A stretch of 64,000 nt of DNA from NCBI RefSeq assembly GCF_037975235.1, contig NZ_CP150241.1, positions 6,262,001 to 6,326,000 of the forward strand, read 5' to 3'. Below the pieces are notes generated by a model. That model did not search any database. It was not told where the DNA came from and saw only the letters and a list, made by a program, of their open reading frames with translations. A program made the translations under genes and the position numbers. This DNA is from Paenibacillus sp. FSL R5-0341. Lineage in GTDB: Bacteria; Bacillota; Bacilli; Paenibacillales; Paenibacillaceae. Every line of letters starts with the position of its first letter. Position 1 is the stretch's first letter. Shown one piece after another: positions 44,201-53,521 of the stretch.

Positions 44201-47200
44201 GATGTTTGGAACGCGATCGAGGCGGATTCAGCACTTCGACCAGCCGTTCAAACGGTAAATCCTGATGTTCATAAGCAGCAAGATCGGCTTCACGCACGCG
44301 GGCCAATAGCTCTCGGAAGGTCGGATCGCCCGAAGTGTCCGTACGCAGGACAAGCGTATTGATGAACATCCCCACGACATCATCCAGCGCATCGTCACTC
44401 CGTCCGGCAATCGGTGTGCCTATCGCAATATCCGTGCCTGCACCCATTCGAGTAAGCAGCACGGCTAACGCTGAATGCAGAAGCATAAACAGACTGACTT
44501 TATGCTCACGGGCAACTGTCGCAAGCTGCTCATGCAGACGTTGATTGATCGTAAATGGCACCGTCCCGCCTCGGTAACTGGACACCACTGGACGGGCATA
44601 GTCTGCCGGGAATGTGACTTGTTCTGGCAAGCCTGCGAGCCTGTCAGACCAGAACGCTAACTGCCTCGCGATCAGACTGTCCTGCCGCTTCTCATCCCCC
44701 AGCAGGCTCTCCTGCCACACTGCATAATCTGCATACTGAATGCGTAGCGGCTCCCAAGCCGGGGCAGCTCCACCCTGCCGAGCTGTATAAGCCTCCGACA
44801 AGTCCCGGATAAGCCGTGATAAGGACCAACCATCCCCTGCAATGTGGTGAATCAGCACCAGCAATGTATGTTCGTCCGCATCCGTATGGAACAATTCCGC
44901 ACGTATGCCCGGCTCGGTACTAAGCTCGAAGCTGTAACGTGACGCTTCTGCCAGCAGCTCGGGCAGCTTCTCAGCCGGAGCCCGGGTGAGCTTCATATTC
45001 ACTGTTACATCTGCTGCACGGAGGATATGCTGACTCGCCGAACCCAGATCTGGCGGGTACAATGTGCGAAGTGCCTCGTGACGGGCAACAATATCCTCCA
45101 GAGCGTTTCGGAGAGCGTCCACATCCAGCTTCCCGGTCAACCGGGCAACCAACGGAATATTGTAGGTGGGATTAGCACCCTCCAGGCAATAGAGAAACCA
45201 TAACCGTCGCTGGGCAAAGGAAAGCGGAATCTCACCCGTACGCAGAACAGGCTGAATAACGGGTCTGACGGACTTCGCCTGATCCAGCTTCCGGGCAAGC
45301 CCTGCCGCTGTCGGTGATTCAAACACACTGCCGATGTTCAGTTCTGCCCCGAATACATCACGTACTCGGGCTGTAATTCGCCCAGCCAGAAGGGAATGTC
45401 CACCCAGTTCGAAGAAATCATCATCAATGCCTACCCGAGCCACACCCAGAATCTCAGCAAACAGGCTGCAAAGGATTTCCTCCTGCGGTGTACGTGCCTC
45501 CCTGCCGTTTGCATTAGATGCCAAAGCAGGCACAGGAAGCCGTCTGCGGTCGATTTTTTTGTTCGGTGTCAGCGGCATCTCTGGAAGTAGCATAAAGGCA
45601 GAGGGCACCATATAATCCGGTAACGCATCAGCTACGTGTGCTCTGATATCAGCCAGATCCATGTCAGCTTGATGATCTTCCGCATCAGCCACGATATATG
45701 CCGCTAACCGCTGGTTCCCAGGTTGGTCTTCACGTGCCATGACCGTAACCTGTGTTACACCCGGATATTTGGAGATTACCGACTCAATCTCCCCCAGTTC
45801 AATGCGGAAGCCCCTGATTTTGATCTGATGATCTGCCCGTCCCAAATAATCGATGGAACCGTCCGGCAACCATTTGGCCAAGTCTCCTGTCCGGTACATT
45901 CGACTGCCCGGTTGTCCGAAGGGACTCGCAACAAAACGTTCTGCGGTCAGATCAGGTCTGCCCAAATATCCCCGTGCAAGTCCCTCTCCTGCGATATACA
46001 GTTCCCCTGCTACACCCAGAGGTACAGGTTGCATGCTCTCATCCAGCACATAGAGCTGTGTGTTACGAACCGGACCACCAATGGATGGTTTGCCTGTATG
46101 TTCTTTCCCCAGCGATGCAGCTGTAGAATAGATGGTTGTCTCCGTAGGTCCGTATTGGTTATTGACCAGACAGCCCAACGCCTCCAGCGAAAGCTTCAGT
46201 TCCTCGGATAAGGCCTCTCCTCCCGTAATCACCGTTAACCCATCGAACCTTCCCGGACGGCTCGTCACCAGAGACTGCCATAACGTTGGCGTAGCCTGCA
46301 TGATCGTTGTCTCTTGCTCTCTCATTTTCCCGGCCAGTGCTACCGGATCAAGAATCGTGTCCTTTTGCGCGATATCCAGTCTTGCTCCAGTCGTCAGTGG
46401 CAGGAAGATTTCCAGTACGGAGATGTCAAAAGCAATCGTGGTCACCGACAGCCAGTGATCCTGCGGACCGACCTGTAGTCTCGTCTTCATATCTTCAAGC
46501 AAGTTGGCTAATCCCAGATGGGTTACAGCTACACCCTTCGGCTTACCGGTAGAACCGGAAGTATAGATCAGATATGCAGGGTTGAGCAGAGAAGCCGTCC
46601 CTGACAGATCTTCACCTTCGGGATTGCTTCCCGACTGACTGTTCACTGCCTGTATCCTATCCGGTTCATCCATGACCAGAATCGGTACACTGGACGTCTG
46701 CGGAATGTGAGAGAAGTTGTTCATTACTGTAACCACACAAGCAGGCTTGGCATCCTCCAGCATGTAGATCAAGCGCTCTTCGGGATAATCCGGATCAAGC
46801 GGCAGATAGGCTGCTCCTGTTTTGTGAGCAGCTACAATCGCGATGACCACGTCCAGTGAACGAGGCATCGCAATGCCAACCACCTGCTCCGGTCCTGCTC
46901 CGTAAGCCTGTATCAGTTCATGTGCCAGTTGATTCGCACGTTCGTTCAGCTCTGCGTAGGTCAGCGATGTCCCTTCGAATGTCACTGCGGTTGCAAGAGG
47001 TGTACGCCGAACCTGCTGTTCAAATAGCGCTGCCGAATTCCACTCAGCGATGGCATGATGCGTCTGATTCCATCCTTCCAGCACTTGTTTGCGTTCGGCA
47101 GGAAGCAGGATGTCTATCTGTCCAACCGATATGTCTTCTGTCCCTTCTGACATCAGGCATTGCAGGATTTGCACATAGCGAAGCTGATGATCACGCAATT

Positions 47201-48452
47201 CCGAGTCCACATAGATTGAAGGGTTCGCATCAAAAGCAATACTCAGTCCATGACCATGTCCCTGGTCCACAATATGAATCGACAGATCATCCACTGGACC
47301 CGTGGACAGATTATGGATCATGCCGCGTGCGCCCGCAAAATTCAACTCATGATGGAAGGGCATCACATTGATCATCGGTCCAAACAGACGCCGATTCTCT
47401 CCCAAGAGCTTGAGATCACGCCTTAGATCCTGATGCCGATATCGCTGGTGTTTGCGTACGGCCCGAATCTCCTTCACGATCTGTCCCATCAAATCAGATA
47501 GATTCATCTGCGAATCTAGGTACAGGCGGAGCGGAAGCACATTCATGACCATGCCTGGAACACGCAGCGATGCTGAACCCAATCGGCACATCACGGGCAA
47601 GGCCAGAACAACATCGGCTGCCCCTGTCATCCGGTGCACATAGATTGCTGTTGCCGCTACACACAGATCCGGCCAAGTCGCACCGAATCTATTCGCTGCT
47701 GCTTGCAATTGCTCCCGCTGTGACGGCGTGAGCACCGCACTCTGCCGCAGGAACTCGGTTGATGTACGCGGAGCACGTTCACCCAGACTGACCACATCCG
47801 GTGCATCCGCGAATCGGTCGATCCAGAACTGTTGATCTTGCTCTAGGTTGGTGGAGGATGAGTAGACCTCATCTTCTTCGAGAACGGAAGTCAGTGATCC
47901 AAATGCTGCCGTACCCTGTGCCTGTGCTGCGCCCTCTCCCTGAATACTTGCAGAGTACAAACTGGCAACCCTGCGTGTGATCAGGGATACGCCGTACCCA
48001 TCAATCGCAATATGGTGAATGCGTTGGTACCAGTAATACTGATCCTCACTCACCCGAAATAGAGCTTCTGTGAAGAGTGGACCCATTGCCAGATCAACAG
48101 GCCGTGCCAGATCTTGCTTCATCCAGTCGAGCGCAGCCGTATGAGGATCAGCCTGATCACGTACATCCATGACATGGAATGTCCAATCATTCATGTTGGT
48201 GCGCAGAGATTGCCACGGGCCTTGCTCATTTTCGCCATACACCATATTCAGCGATTCAGCCTCCATCACGGTCTGACGCACACTTTCTTCAAATCGTCCC
48301 GTATGGATCTGACCGTCGATAACCACATACTCGGCCGTGTTGTACATCGGGTTGTCCGGATTCAACTGTTGGGCATACCAGATGCCAGACTGTGCAGAAG
48401 ACAAAGGCCAAGCTGTGTTCCGACGATGCGACATCTGCACCGCCCCGCTCAA
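41208..48452 (-). CDS. dhbF: Siderophore nonribosomal peptide synthetase DhbF
   Basis: Dimodular NRPS of 2414 residues, C-A-T-C-A-T-TE, as in bacillibactin synthetases. C1 about 12-455 (HHIAIDG 146-152); A1 475-975 (TSGSTGKPKG 631-640); T1 Ser1020 (LGGHS); C2 1075-1510 (HHIAGDG 1202-1208); A2 1540-2050 (TSGSTGKPKG 1697-1706); T2 Ser2098; TE 2150-2410 (GWSLGG, Ser2230; Asp2257). Reading the ten-residue code by hand, A2 is DFWNIGMVHK, the canonical Thr code. A1 is DILQIGQIYK, close to the Gly code DILQLGLIWK but with three changes. The expected product is a cyclic trilactone of DHB-X-Thr, X being Gly (bacillibactin) or possibly Ala (paenibactin). The start overlaps dhbB by four bases. Confidence 0.95.
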   Translation of the reverse strand: MSGAVQMSHRRNTAWPLSSAQSGIWYAQQLNPDNPMYNTAEYVVIDGQIHTGRFEESVRQTVMEAESLNMVYGENEQGPWQSLRTNMNDWTFHVMDVRDQADPHTAALDWMKQDLARPVDLAMGPLFTEALFRVSEDQYYWYQRIHHIAIDGYGVSLITRRVASLYSASIQGEGAAQAQGTAAFGSLTSVLEEDEVYSSSTNLEQDQQFWIDRFADAPDVVSLGERAPRTSTEFLRQSAVLTPSQREQLQAAANRFGATWPDLCVAATAIYVHRMTGAADVVLALPVMCRLGSASLRVPGMVMNVLPLRLYLDSQMNLSDLMGQIVKEIRAVRKHQRYRHQDLRRDLKLLGENRRLFGPMINVMPFHHELNFAGARGMIHNLSTGPVDDLSIHIVDQGHGHGLSIAFDANPSIYVDSELRDHQLRYVQILQCLMSEGTEDISVGQIDILLPAERKQVLEGWNQTHHAIAEWNSAALFEQQVRRTPLATAVTFEGTSLTYAELNERANQLAHELIQAYGAGPEQVVGIAMPRSLDVVIAIVAAHKTGAAYLPLDPDYPEERLIYMLEDAKPACVVTVMNNFSHIPQTSSVPILVMDEPDRIQAVNSQSGSNPEGEDLSGTASLLNPAYLIYTSGSTGKPKGVAVTHLGLANLLEDMKTRLQVGPQDHWLSVTTIAFDISVLEIFLPLTTGARLDIAQKDTILDPVALAGKMREQETTIMQATPTLWQSLVTSRPGRFDGLTVITGGEALSEELKLSLEALGCLVNNQYGPTETTIYSTAASLGKEHTGKPSIGGPVRNTQLYVLDESMQPVPLGVAGELYIAGEGLARGYLGRPDLTAERFVASPFGQPGSRMYRTGDLAKWLPDGSIDYLGRADHQIKIRGFRIELGEIESVISKYPGVTQVTVMAREDQPGNQRLAAYIVADAEDHQADMDLADIRAHVADALPDYMVPSAFMLLPEMPLTPNKKIDRRRLPVPALASNANGREARTPQEEILCSLFAEILGVARVGIDDDFFELGGHSLLAGRITARVRDVFGAELNIGSVFESPTAAGLARKLDQAKSVRPVIQPVLRTGEIPLSFAQRRLWFLYCLEGANPTYNIPLVARLTGKLDVDALRNALEDIVARHEALRTLYPPDLGSASQHILRAADVTVNMKLTRAPAEKLPELLAEASRYSFELSTEPGIRAELFHTDADEHTLLVLIHHIAGDGWSLSRLIRDLSEAYTARQGGAAPAWEPLRIQYADYAVWQESLLGDEKRQDSLIARQLAFWSDRLAGLPEQVTFPADYARPVVSSYRGGTVPFTINQRLHEQLATVAREHKVSLFMLLHSALAVLLTRMGAGTDIAIGTPIAGRSDDALDDVVGMFINTLVLRTDTSGDPTFRELLARVREADLAAYEHQDLPFERLVEVLNPPRSRSKHPLFQVMLVLQNTPDVRLDLPGVEAETRIHSVGSSKFDLTLELTEKREQNGLPAGIEGVLEYSADLYRKSTAGELLVRLMQVLEDAVQQMDERISRFDLVTPSEHAQLEKEWTSTPEEGPQLTIAERFEVQAAAYAGSVALHCEDIRVTYRELNVRANRLARLLMAEGAGPEQMVALALPRSVEMVVAILAVLKTGAAYLPLDPHYPADRLTHMLTDAAPKVMITSTEVYALLPQVENIKCINLDDLHTLRQLESMDERNPADHERNGRVTPLSPAYMIYTSGSTGKPKGVVIPHANVIRLLDATQHWFHFDESDVWTLFHSYAFDFSVWEIWGPLLYGGSLVVVPHEISRSPGAFLQLLAEQKVTVLNQTPSAFYQLMQADRENPVWGQQLALRYVIFGGEALELGRLDDWYERHGDDAPRLINMYGITETTVHVSYKELHAGSAAEGASSWIGCPIPDLRVYVLDDHLKPVPTGVTGEMYVAGAGLARGYWGRPDLTAERFVADPYGAPGTRMYRTGDLAKRLHDGSLDYLGRADQQVKIRGFRIELGEIEAVLAKHSGVAQAAVIVREDQPGDKRLVAYIVPVPDSEAALETASLRRHAGASLPDYMVPSAVVVMEILPLTPNGKLDRKALPAPEMQLSADGRAPRNPQEQILCDLFAEVLGLRSVSIDDSFFELGGHSLLAVRLMSRIREAMGKEPGIGILFETATVAGLAERLEMGADSGKSSLQVLLPLRTHGQHLPVFCVHPAGGLSWCYAGLMKHLGMEYPLYGLQARGIAEYEVLPSTLEDMTADYIRHIRSVQPEGPYRLLGWSLGGNVAQAMAVQLQSEGEEVEFLAMLDAYPSHYLPIRGEPDEEEALTALLALGGYDPDSIGDGPLDMATAMRILRSEGSALASLDEETIMKLRKTYENSVRILGAYTPSRFEGDLIFFRSTIIPDWFDPIEPEMWNAFIGGQLERHDIACRHKDLCQPGPLEEICLTLSVRLEMLNKKRNIQHK

Positions 48453-49447
48453 AAGTAGTCTCCGTTCGGCAGTACTTTCGGTTGGGCATTATCCAGAAGT
48501 CCTGCCCAAGCTGCCAATGTAGGCTGCTCCGCCAGATCAACAAAGGTAACCTCTGCGCCTTCCGCGCGAAAACGTTCAGCCAGACTCATCATGCGAATCG
48601 AATCCATTCCCCAGTTCTGAATCAGATCATCATGCTCCCCAATTGAATCGGGCTGCTCCTGTAGCAGATCGGCAATCTGAGCCCGTAATGTTGCGAGTCT
48701 TGCCTGATCAACGCCTTCTTGTCCTTCCACGACATACCCAGTCTCCACGGTGGATGCCGATTGCTGCTGCACCTCGGATGTAGCTGTACCTCCAGTTCTG
48801 GTTGCGGCTGACGCATTCAGCAACGCAATCGAACGTTCGGTCGATAGTGTTACCGCACATCGTTCTGCCGCGTACGTCAGCGCCATGCGATGTTTTTCCT
48901 CCGAAAAATCTGCAACCGCATCGGCAACCAGAAACGCCTGAATGTCTCGCATAAATGCCTCACTTGACGTCATCAGACATCCGATATGCGCATATATGCC
49001 GCAGACAATCAATTGGTCCCGGCCCTGCCGCTCCATCAGTTCAAGCAATTCCGTCTTCTGGAAGGCGCTGTAGCGCCATTTAGTCATGAAGGTGTCCTGT
49101 GGAGCGGGTGCGAGCGATTCAACAATTTCTTTTTGCACAGGCCCACCATCGATCCCCGCTCCCCAGAAATCCAACTGTAATCCGCGCTGCTCCGGTGTCT
49201 GTCCGCCCGGTTGTGCCGAGTAGACCACGGGAATCCCAAGCTCATGACACGTTGAACGAAGTTGTGCAATATGATCAATCAGTTCCACCACCGGGGATGC
49301 TCCCGCCGTAAATGCATTCATAAAATAGTTCTGCATATCGTGGATCAAGAGTACTGCACGCTTCGCATCCGGTGTCCAGGCTACCTTGTTGACCGGAAGC
49401 TCCGACGCTACAGGCATTGCATATGGTTGAATCACTGGAAGTGCCAT
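48449..49447 (-). CDS. dhbB: Isochorismatase / aryl carrier protein DhbB
   Basis: Bifunctional protein of 332 residues. The N-terminal isochorismatase (about 30-205) converts isochorismate to 2,3-dihydro-DHB and pyruvate; Asp37 in LLIHDMQNYF and Lys123 in FMTKWRYSAF are visible, as is IYAHIGCLMT. The C-terminal aryl carrier domain (about 255-325) has Ser283 in WGMDSIRMM for phosphopantetheine and holds DHB for DhbF. It overlaps dhbF by four bases. A MITE-like element separates it from dhbE upstream. Confidence 0.96.
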   Translation of the reverse strand: MALPVIQPYAMPVASELPVNKVAWTPDAKRAVLLIHDMQNYFMNAFTAGASPVVELIDHIAQLRSTCHELGIPVVYSAQPGGQTPEQRGLQLDFWGAGIDGGPVQKEIVESLAPAPQDTFMTKWRYSAFQKTELLELMERQGRDQLIVCGIYAHIGCLMTSSEAFMRDIQAFLVADAVADFSEEKHRMALTYAAERCAVTLSTERSIALLNASAATRTGGTATSEVQQQSASTVETGYVVEGQEGVDQARLATLRAQIADLLQEQPDSIGEHDDLIQNWGMDSIRMMSLAERFRAEGAEVTFVDLAEQPTLAAWAGLLDNAQPKVLPNGDYF

Positions 49448-49492
49448 GAATATCCCTCTTTTCAGCTTTATTTATCAGATCATGTTCAGCCA

Positions 49493-49718
49493 TATCAGTT
49501 GAACTAAAGAATGTTTACACTTGCCACTCCGATGACAGAATAACCTTCCGATCGCTGTTATCCCCAGATTTTTTGATTCAATTTTACAAGGGTGAAAATC
49601 CGGTGATAGCGTATGCTTCCGATGTAGCTTTCTTGCAGAAATTTTTTGGGCGCACACTTCGCTTCTTCAGGTTATTTCTGCCTCTACGTTCTTGTGTAAA
49701 TGGTTAGTTCAACTGATA
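49493..49718. repeat. MITE-like element, copy 1 (between dhbE and dhbB)
   Basis: A 226-bp non-coding unit with perfect 14-bp terminal inverted repeats (TATCAGTTGAACTA at 49493-49506; TAGTTCAACTGATA at 49705-49718). It shares its interior with copy 2 at 54603-54824 (for example CGATCGCTGTTATC, GATAGCGTATGCTTCC, CTTCGCTTCTTCAGGTT). The flanking TA may be target duplication. It fills the 298-bp gap between dhbE and dhbB. Confidence 0.85.
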
Positions 49719-49745
49719 AAATGTAACGTTATCTGTTAGTAATTC

Positions 49746-51362
49746 TTATTTAGATGCCGGTTGCTCGATGGTCAACATCTCCCGTAGTGCTTTTTTGCTG
49801 ACTTTGCCCACTTGTGTCTTCGGAAAAGCATCTACCAACTCAATCCGATCCGGGATTTTATAACTGGCCAGGCCCCGATTACGTAGAAATGATTTGATCT
49901 CGGCTACCGCCAGAGCTTCACCGCTTGGCACGATAAAGGCGCAAGAGCGCTCGCCCAGATACTCATCCGGCATGGAGACCAAAGCTGCATCATGCACACC
50001 AGGATGGGCCAGCAAATGATTTTCCACTTCCTCGGCAGCCACTTTATCCCCGCCACGGTTAATCTGATCCTTCGCCCGTCCTTCGACAACGAGATATCCG
50101 TCAGCCGTCAGACTCGCAATATCGCCTGTGCGATAGAAACCGTCCGTAGTAAACGATCTGGCGTTATGTTCCTCGGCTTTGTAATAACCACGAATGGTAT
50201 AGGGCCCGCGTGTCAGCAGGTGTCCGGCTTGTCCCTGCTCCACCTCAACGTCTTCGTCATCCACAATCCGCACCTCGTCATAGGGAGACATCGGTTTCCC
50301 TTGTGTATGGGTAATGACATGCTCGGAATCGTTGAGACGTGTGTAGTTCACCAACCCTTCGGCCATGCCAAACACCTGCTGTAATGTACAGCCAAGAACC
50401 GGTTTGACGCGTGCCGCCACCTCTGCACTGAATTTGGCTCCCCCCACTTGAAGCACCTGGAGCGACGGAAGTTTTGTTCCTCGGGCAGCCGCTGCGTTGA
50501 GCCAGACGAGAGCCAGCGGCGGCACCAACGCCGTGATCGTTACCTGATGGCGCATAATCAGCGGAAAGGCTTCATCCGGGCTCGATCCCCGTGACAGCAC
50601 AATCGTGCCACCTGCGTACAACGTGCCCAGAATGCCAGGTGAGCTCATTGGATAGTTATGTGCTACAGGTAGTGCAGCCAGATAGACGCTTTCGGGACTG
50701 AGACCACACACCTCAACACTTCTTCGCAAGCTGTAAATGTAGTCATCATGAGTACGTGGGATCATCTTGGACAACCCGGTACTTCCGCCCGACAACTGTA
50801 GAAAAGCAACATCTGAAGACGTCGGTTCATCCGGCAGTGTGATAGGCTCTGCATAGACATCTTCCAATGCTGTAAACCGCCCGGCCTCTCCCGCCACGAA
50901 AATATGACGAAGTCCCGGAACCTCTGCCTGTACCTCCTCTGCCAACGTGCGATAATCAAATCCTCCATCCTGATCCGGAATCAGATATGCTACGGCCTCG
51001 GAGAACCGAGCGAAATATGTGATTTCGCTCTTTCGATGCAAGGGAAGAGCGAATACAGGCAGCGCACCGATGCGGAATAAAGCAAAACACGCTTCAACAA
51101 ACGCTATAATATTGGGCAGCTGAATAATAACCCGGTCATGCTGCCGTATGCCTTTGGCATATAAACCAGAAGCCAATCGATCCACCCGGTCATCCAGTTC
51201 TGCATAAGTGAGCTGTTGTTCACCGCTAATAACGGCTACCCGATTGCCATATAGATCAGCTCGCTGGCGAAGCATTTCCCCAAACGTAATCCCTTCCCAG
51301 CAACCCTCCTGCCGATAACGCTCTGCAACTTCCTCAGGCCAAGCCTGATATCCTGACAGCAT
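49746..51362 (-). CDS. dhbE: 2,3-dihydroxybenzoate-AMP ligase DhbE
   Basis: Stand-alone adenylation enzyme of 538 residues that activates 2,3-dihydroxybenzoate and loads it on the DhbB carrier. The P-loop reads SGGSTGLSKMIPRTH (191-205). The DHB-binding His235-Asn236 pair lies in LPVAHNYPMSSPG, as in B. subtilis DhbE. Further marks: QVFGMAEGLVNYTR, YRTGDIASLTADGYLVVEGRAKDQINRGG, and the terminal Lys in FPKTQVGKVSKKALRE. It starts three bases after dhbC. The gap downstream to dhbB carries the repeat element. Confidence 0.96.
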   Translation of the reverse strand: MLSGYQAWPEEVAERYRQEGCWEGITFGEMLRQRADLYGNRVAVISGEQQLTYAELDDRVDRLASGLYAKGIRQHDRVIIQLPNIIAFVEACFALFRIGALPVFALPLHRKSEITYFARFSEAVAYLIPDQDGGFDYRTLAEEVQAEVPGLRHIFVAGEAGRFTALEDVYAEPITLPDEPTSSDVAFLQLSGGSTGLSKMIPRTHDDYIYSLRRSVEVCGLSPESVYLAALPVAHNYPMSSPGILGTLYAGGTIVLSRGSSPDEAFPLIMRHQVTITALVPPLALVWLNAAAARGTKLPSLQVLQVGGAKFSAEVAARVKPVLGCTLQQVFGMAEGLVNYTRLNDSEHVITHTQGKPMSPYDEVRIVDDEDVEVEQGQAGHLLTRGPYTIRGYYKAEEHNARSFTTDGFYRTGDIASLTADGYLVVEGRAKDQINRGGDKVAAEEVENHLLAHPGVHDAALVSMPDEYLGERSCAFIVPSGEALAVAEIKSFLRNRGLASYKIPDRIELVDAFPKTQVGKVSKKALREMLTIEQPASK

Positions 51363-51365
51363 TGC

Positions 51366-52709
51366 TCATTCCTCCTTCTGACTGGACACCGTCGAATCCA
51401 AACCCATCGCGAGCAGCATCGTTCTGAACTTGGCAGCCGTCTCTGCCAGCTCAGCTTCTGCCGTAGAACCTGCTACAATGCCCGCTCCAGCGAACAATTT
51501 CACAGCTGTGCCTTCCACTTCAGCACATCGGATTGTTACGGCCCACTCGCCGTCGCCCTCACTGTCGCACCAGCCCACCATTCCCGTAAATAATCCCCGG
51601 TCGAACGGCTCCTGTTGCTTAATCGCTGCCCGCGCAGCCTGTACGGGTGTTCCACAGATGGCGGGTGTGGGATGAAGAGCCAAAGCGAGCTCCAGTGACG
51701 TTGTGGCCGTGTCCGCCAGCTCTCCGTGGATTTCGGTAGATAAATGCCACATTGTGCGCGTCTGAATCAGCGAAGGTTCTGCTGGAATGGATAGTTGGCG
51801 GCATAATGGGCGCAGTGCCTCCGCAACTGCCTCAATGACTACGGCATGTTCATGCCGATCCTTGGCTGAAGCCAGCAGCGCCTCTGCACGGCGGCGATCT
51901 TCCGCTGGATCATCACTCCGGGCAGCAGAGCCTGCCAGTGGGTTGGCACGTACTTTTAATCCTTTGCGGGTAACTAACAGTTCTGGGCTTGCACCGATGA
52001 AGGTGCGACTCGTTTTGTATTCAATTTGTTCGTCCATTTTTAAATGTTTTTTATTCATTGTTAGAGGACTTTTTGACTGAATTATGGTCTTCATTGGCAC
52101 AGCAAATGTATATCCATGTGTGTTGTCTCTGAACAGATTACGCAGTAATTGATGCGTGTCCACGATGGTCTGTGATGTCACCTCAAGTGTACGGGATAAC
52201 ACGACTTTGTGGAGATCCCCCTGGTTCAGATCAACCAGTACGTTATCTACACTTTGCTCATACACTATCCCCGCAGGTGCCTCAGCGACCTCACAACCTA
52301 CGGCTGCTGGCAGCTTCTGAATTAATGCTCGTGATTCCGAGGGTAGCGGTTCAGCCCACTGCACCGTCTCTGGTACATATAGCTCAGCAGATTCGTCTAG
52401 CGGATCAAACGGGATGGCGCCAACCACCATTGGGTTCCATTGTCCAGCTTGTTTGGCCTTGTCCATAAGCTGTTGAATACCATCTATATAAAGATGTATC
52501 TCTTCCTTATGTTTATGTTCAATAAGATCAGCAGAATCGCTGGGATCTGTTAGAATTGCGTGCTCCGCATGTAGCGGAGACCAACGAATCCGTTCTCCTT
52601 GCGCGAGCAAGGTATGTTGCGGTGAAGACCAGAAAAAGGACGTCCCCTCCCGATATTGCTCCAGAAGGTGTATGGCGGAAGTGGCAGTAACCGTACCCGC
52701 TTTTGACAT
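51366..52709 (-). CDS. dhbC: Isochorismate synthase DhbC with an inserted segment
   Basis: Chorismate-binding enzyme of 447 residues that isomerises chorismate to isochorismate. Core motifs are present: AIPFDP, LHKVVLSRTLEV, SRTFIGASPELLV, RANPLAGSAARSDDP, HAVVIEAVAEAL, TMWHLSTEIHG, TPAICGTPVQAA, GMVGWCDSEGDGEWAVTIRCA. It is about 45 residues longer than B. subtilis DhbC. Part of that is an odd segment at about 207-232 (rich in K, M, T, I), between HGYTFAVP and SRTFIGASPELL, encoded by DNA of only about a quarter GC. The frame stays open and the catalytic parts look intact, so the enzyme may still be active. Confidence 0.94.
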   Translation of the reverse strand: MSKAGTVTATSAIHLLEQYREGTSFFWSSPQHTLLAQGERIRWSPLHAEHAILTDPSDSADLIEHKHKEEIHLYIDGIQQLMDKAKQAGQWNPMVVGAIPFDPLDESAELYVPETVQWAEPLPSESRALIQKLPAAVGCEVAEAPAGIVYEQSVDNVLVDLNQGDLHKVVLSRTLEVTSQTIVDTHQLLRNLFRDNTHGYTFAVPMKTIIQSKSPLTMNKKHLKMDEQIEYKTSRTFIGASPELLVTRKGLKVRANPLAGSAARSDDPAEDRRRAEALLASAKDRHEHAVVIEAVAEALRPLCRQLSIPAEPSLIQTRTMWHLSTEIHGELADTATTSLELALALHPTPAICGTPVQAARAAIKQQEPFDRGLFTGMVGWCDSEGDGEWAVTIRCAEVEGTAVKLFAGAGIVAGSTAEAELAETAAKFRTMLLAMGLDSTVSSQKEE

Positions 52710-52735
52710 GATTCATCATCTCCTTATCTCTTGAT

Positions 52736-53521
52736 TCAGGCACCGAGCGTGGCGCCTCCATCCACACACAGATCATGCATCGTAACATGTCTGGCTTGAT
52801 CCGATACCATGTAGACCACCGCGTCCGCGATATCCTCTGGCAATGCCATCCTGTTGAGCGGAATGCCCAAACGGAAGGTTTGCGGTGAGCCTGCAATGAC
52901 CGCCTCTGCACCATGCTCATCCTGCCACATAGCCCGCTGCATTGGCGTATCCGTTGAGCCTGGAGAGACAATGTTGCAGCGAATATGCCGATCCGCGTAT
53001 TCCAGAGCCAGACATTTGGTGAAGATGGTCGAGGCTGCTTTGGAGGCCGCATAGGCAGACATGTGCATTCGCGGAACACCCGCAGCATTCGAACCAACAG
53101 TAACTACCGCACCCGTCTGGCGTTCAGCCATATTTCTCACTACCGCACGCGACATATAAAATACACCGTGCGTATTCACGTCAAACGTCCTCGTCCATTC
53201 TTCATCTGTCAGCTCACTAACTGCCCCTGTGTGCAGTACACCAGCGGCATTCACCAGAATGCCAATGGGGCCAACGGTCTCTTCGATCCGTTGAACGGTA
53301 TCCTCAACCGCTTGACGATCGGATATATCAGCAACGTGGGCTGTTGCCTGATGGCCCTGACTGCGCAGATCGGTGACCAGCTGATTCAGCAAAGACTCCT
53401 GTCGATCCACCAGAGCAACGATAGCGCCATGCTGTGCAAGCAATCTCGCCACCGCTTCACCGATTCCTTGCGCAGCACCGGTGACCACGGTCACTTTTCC
53501 ATCGATTCCTGTGTAGCTCAC
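52736..53521 (-). CDS. dhbA: 2,3-dihydro-2,3-dihydroxybenzoate dehydrogenase DhbA
   Basis: Short-chain dehydrogenase of 261 residues, the last step in DHB synthesis with NAD. The cofactor motif TGAAQGIG (14-21), the NAAG motif (91-94), and the catalytic Ser144, Tyr157 and Lys161 (YAASK) are visible. The C terminus DLCVDGGATLGA is typical. It is 26 bases upstream of dhbC. The 189-bp gap toward the esterase gene upstream shows no gene or clear signal. Confidence 0.95.
   Translation of the reverse strand: MSYTGIDGKVTVVTGAAQGIGEAVARLLAQHGAIVALVDRQESLLNQLVTDLRSQGHQATAHVADISDRQAVEDTVQRIEETVGPIGILVNAAGVLHTGAVSELTDEEWTRTFDVNTHGVFYMSRAVVRNMAERQTGAVVTVGSNAAGVPRMHMSAYAASKAASTIFTKCLALEYADRHIRCNIVSPGSTDTPMQRAMWQDEHGAEAVIAGSPQTFRLGIPLNRMALPEDIADAVVYMVSDQARHVTMHDLCVDGGATLGA

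Noticed and set aside
45723..46211. Several open frames on the plus strand inside dhbF
   Set aside because: They mirror the conserved A domain motifs of a high-GC NRPS gene; none has a plausible start signal.
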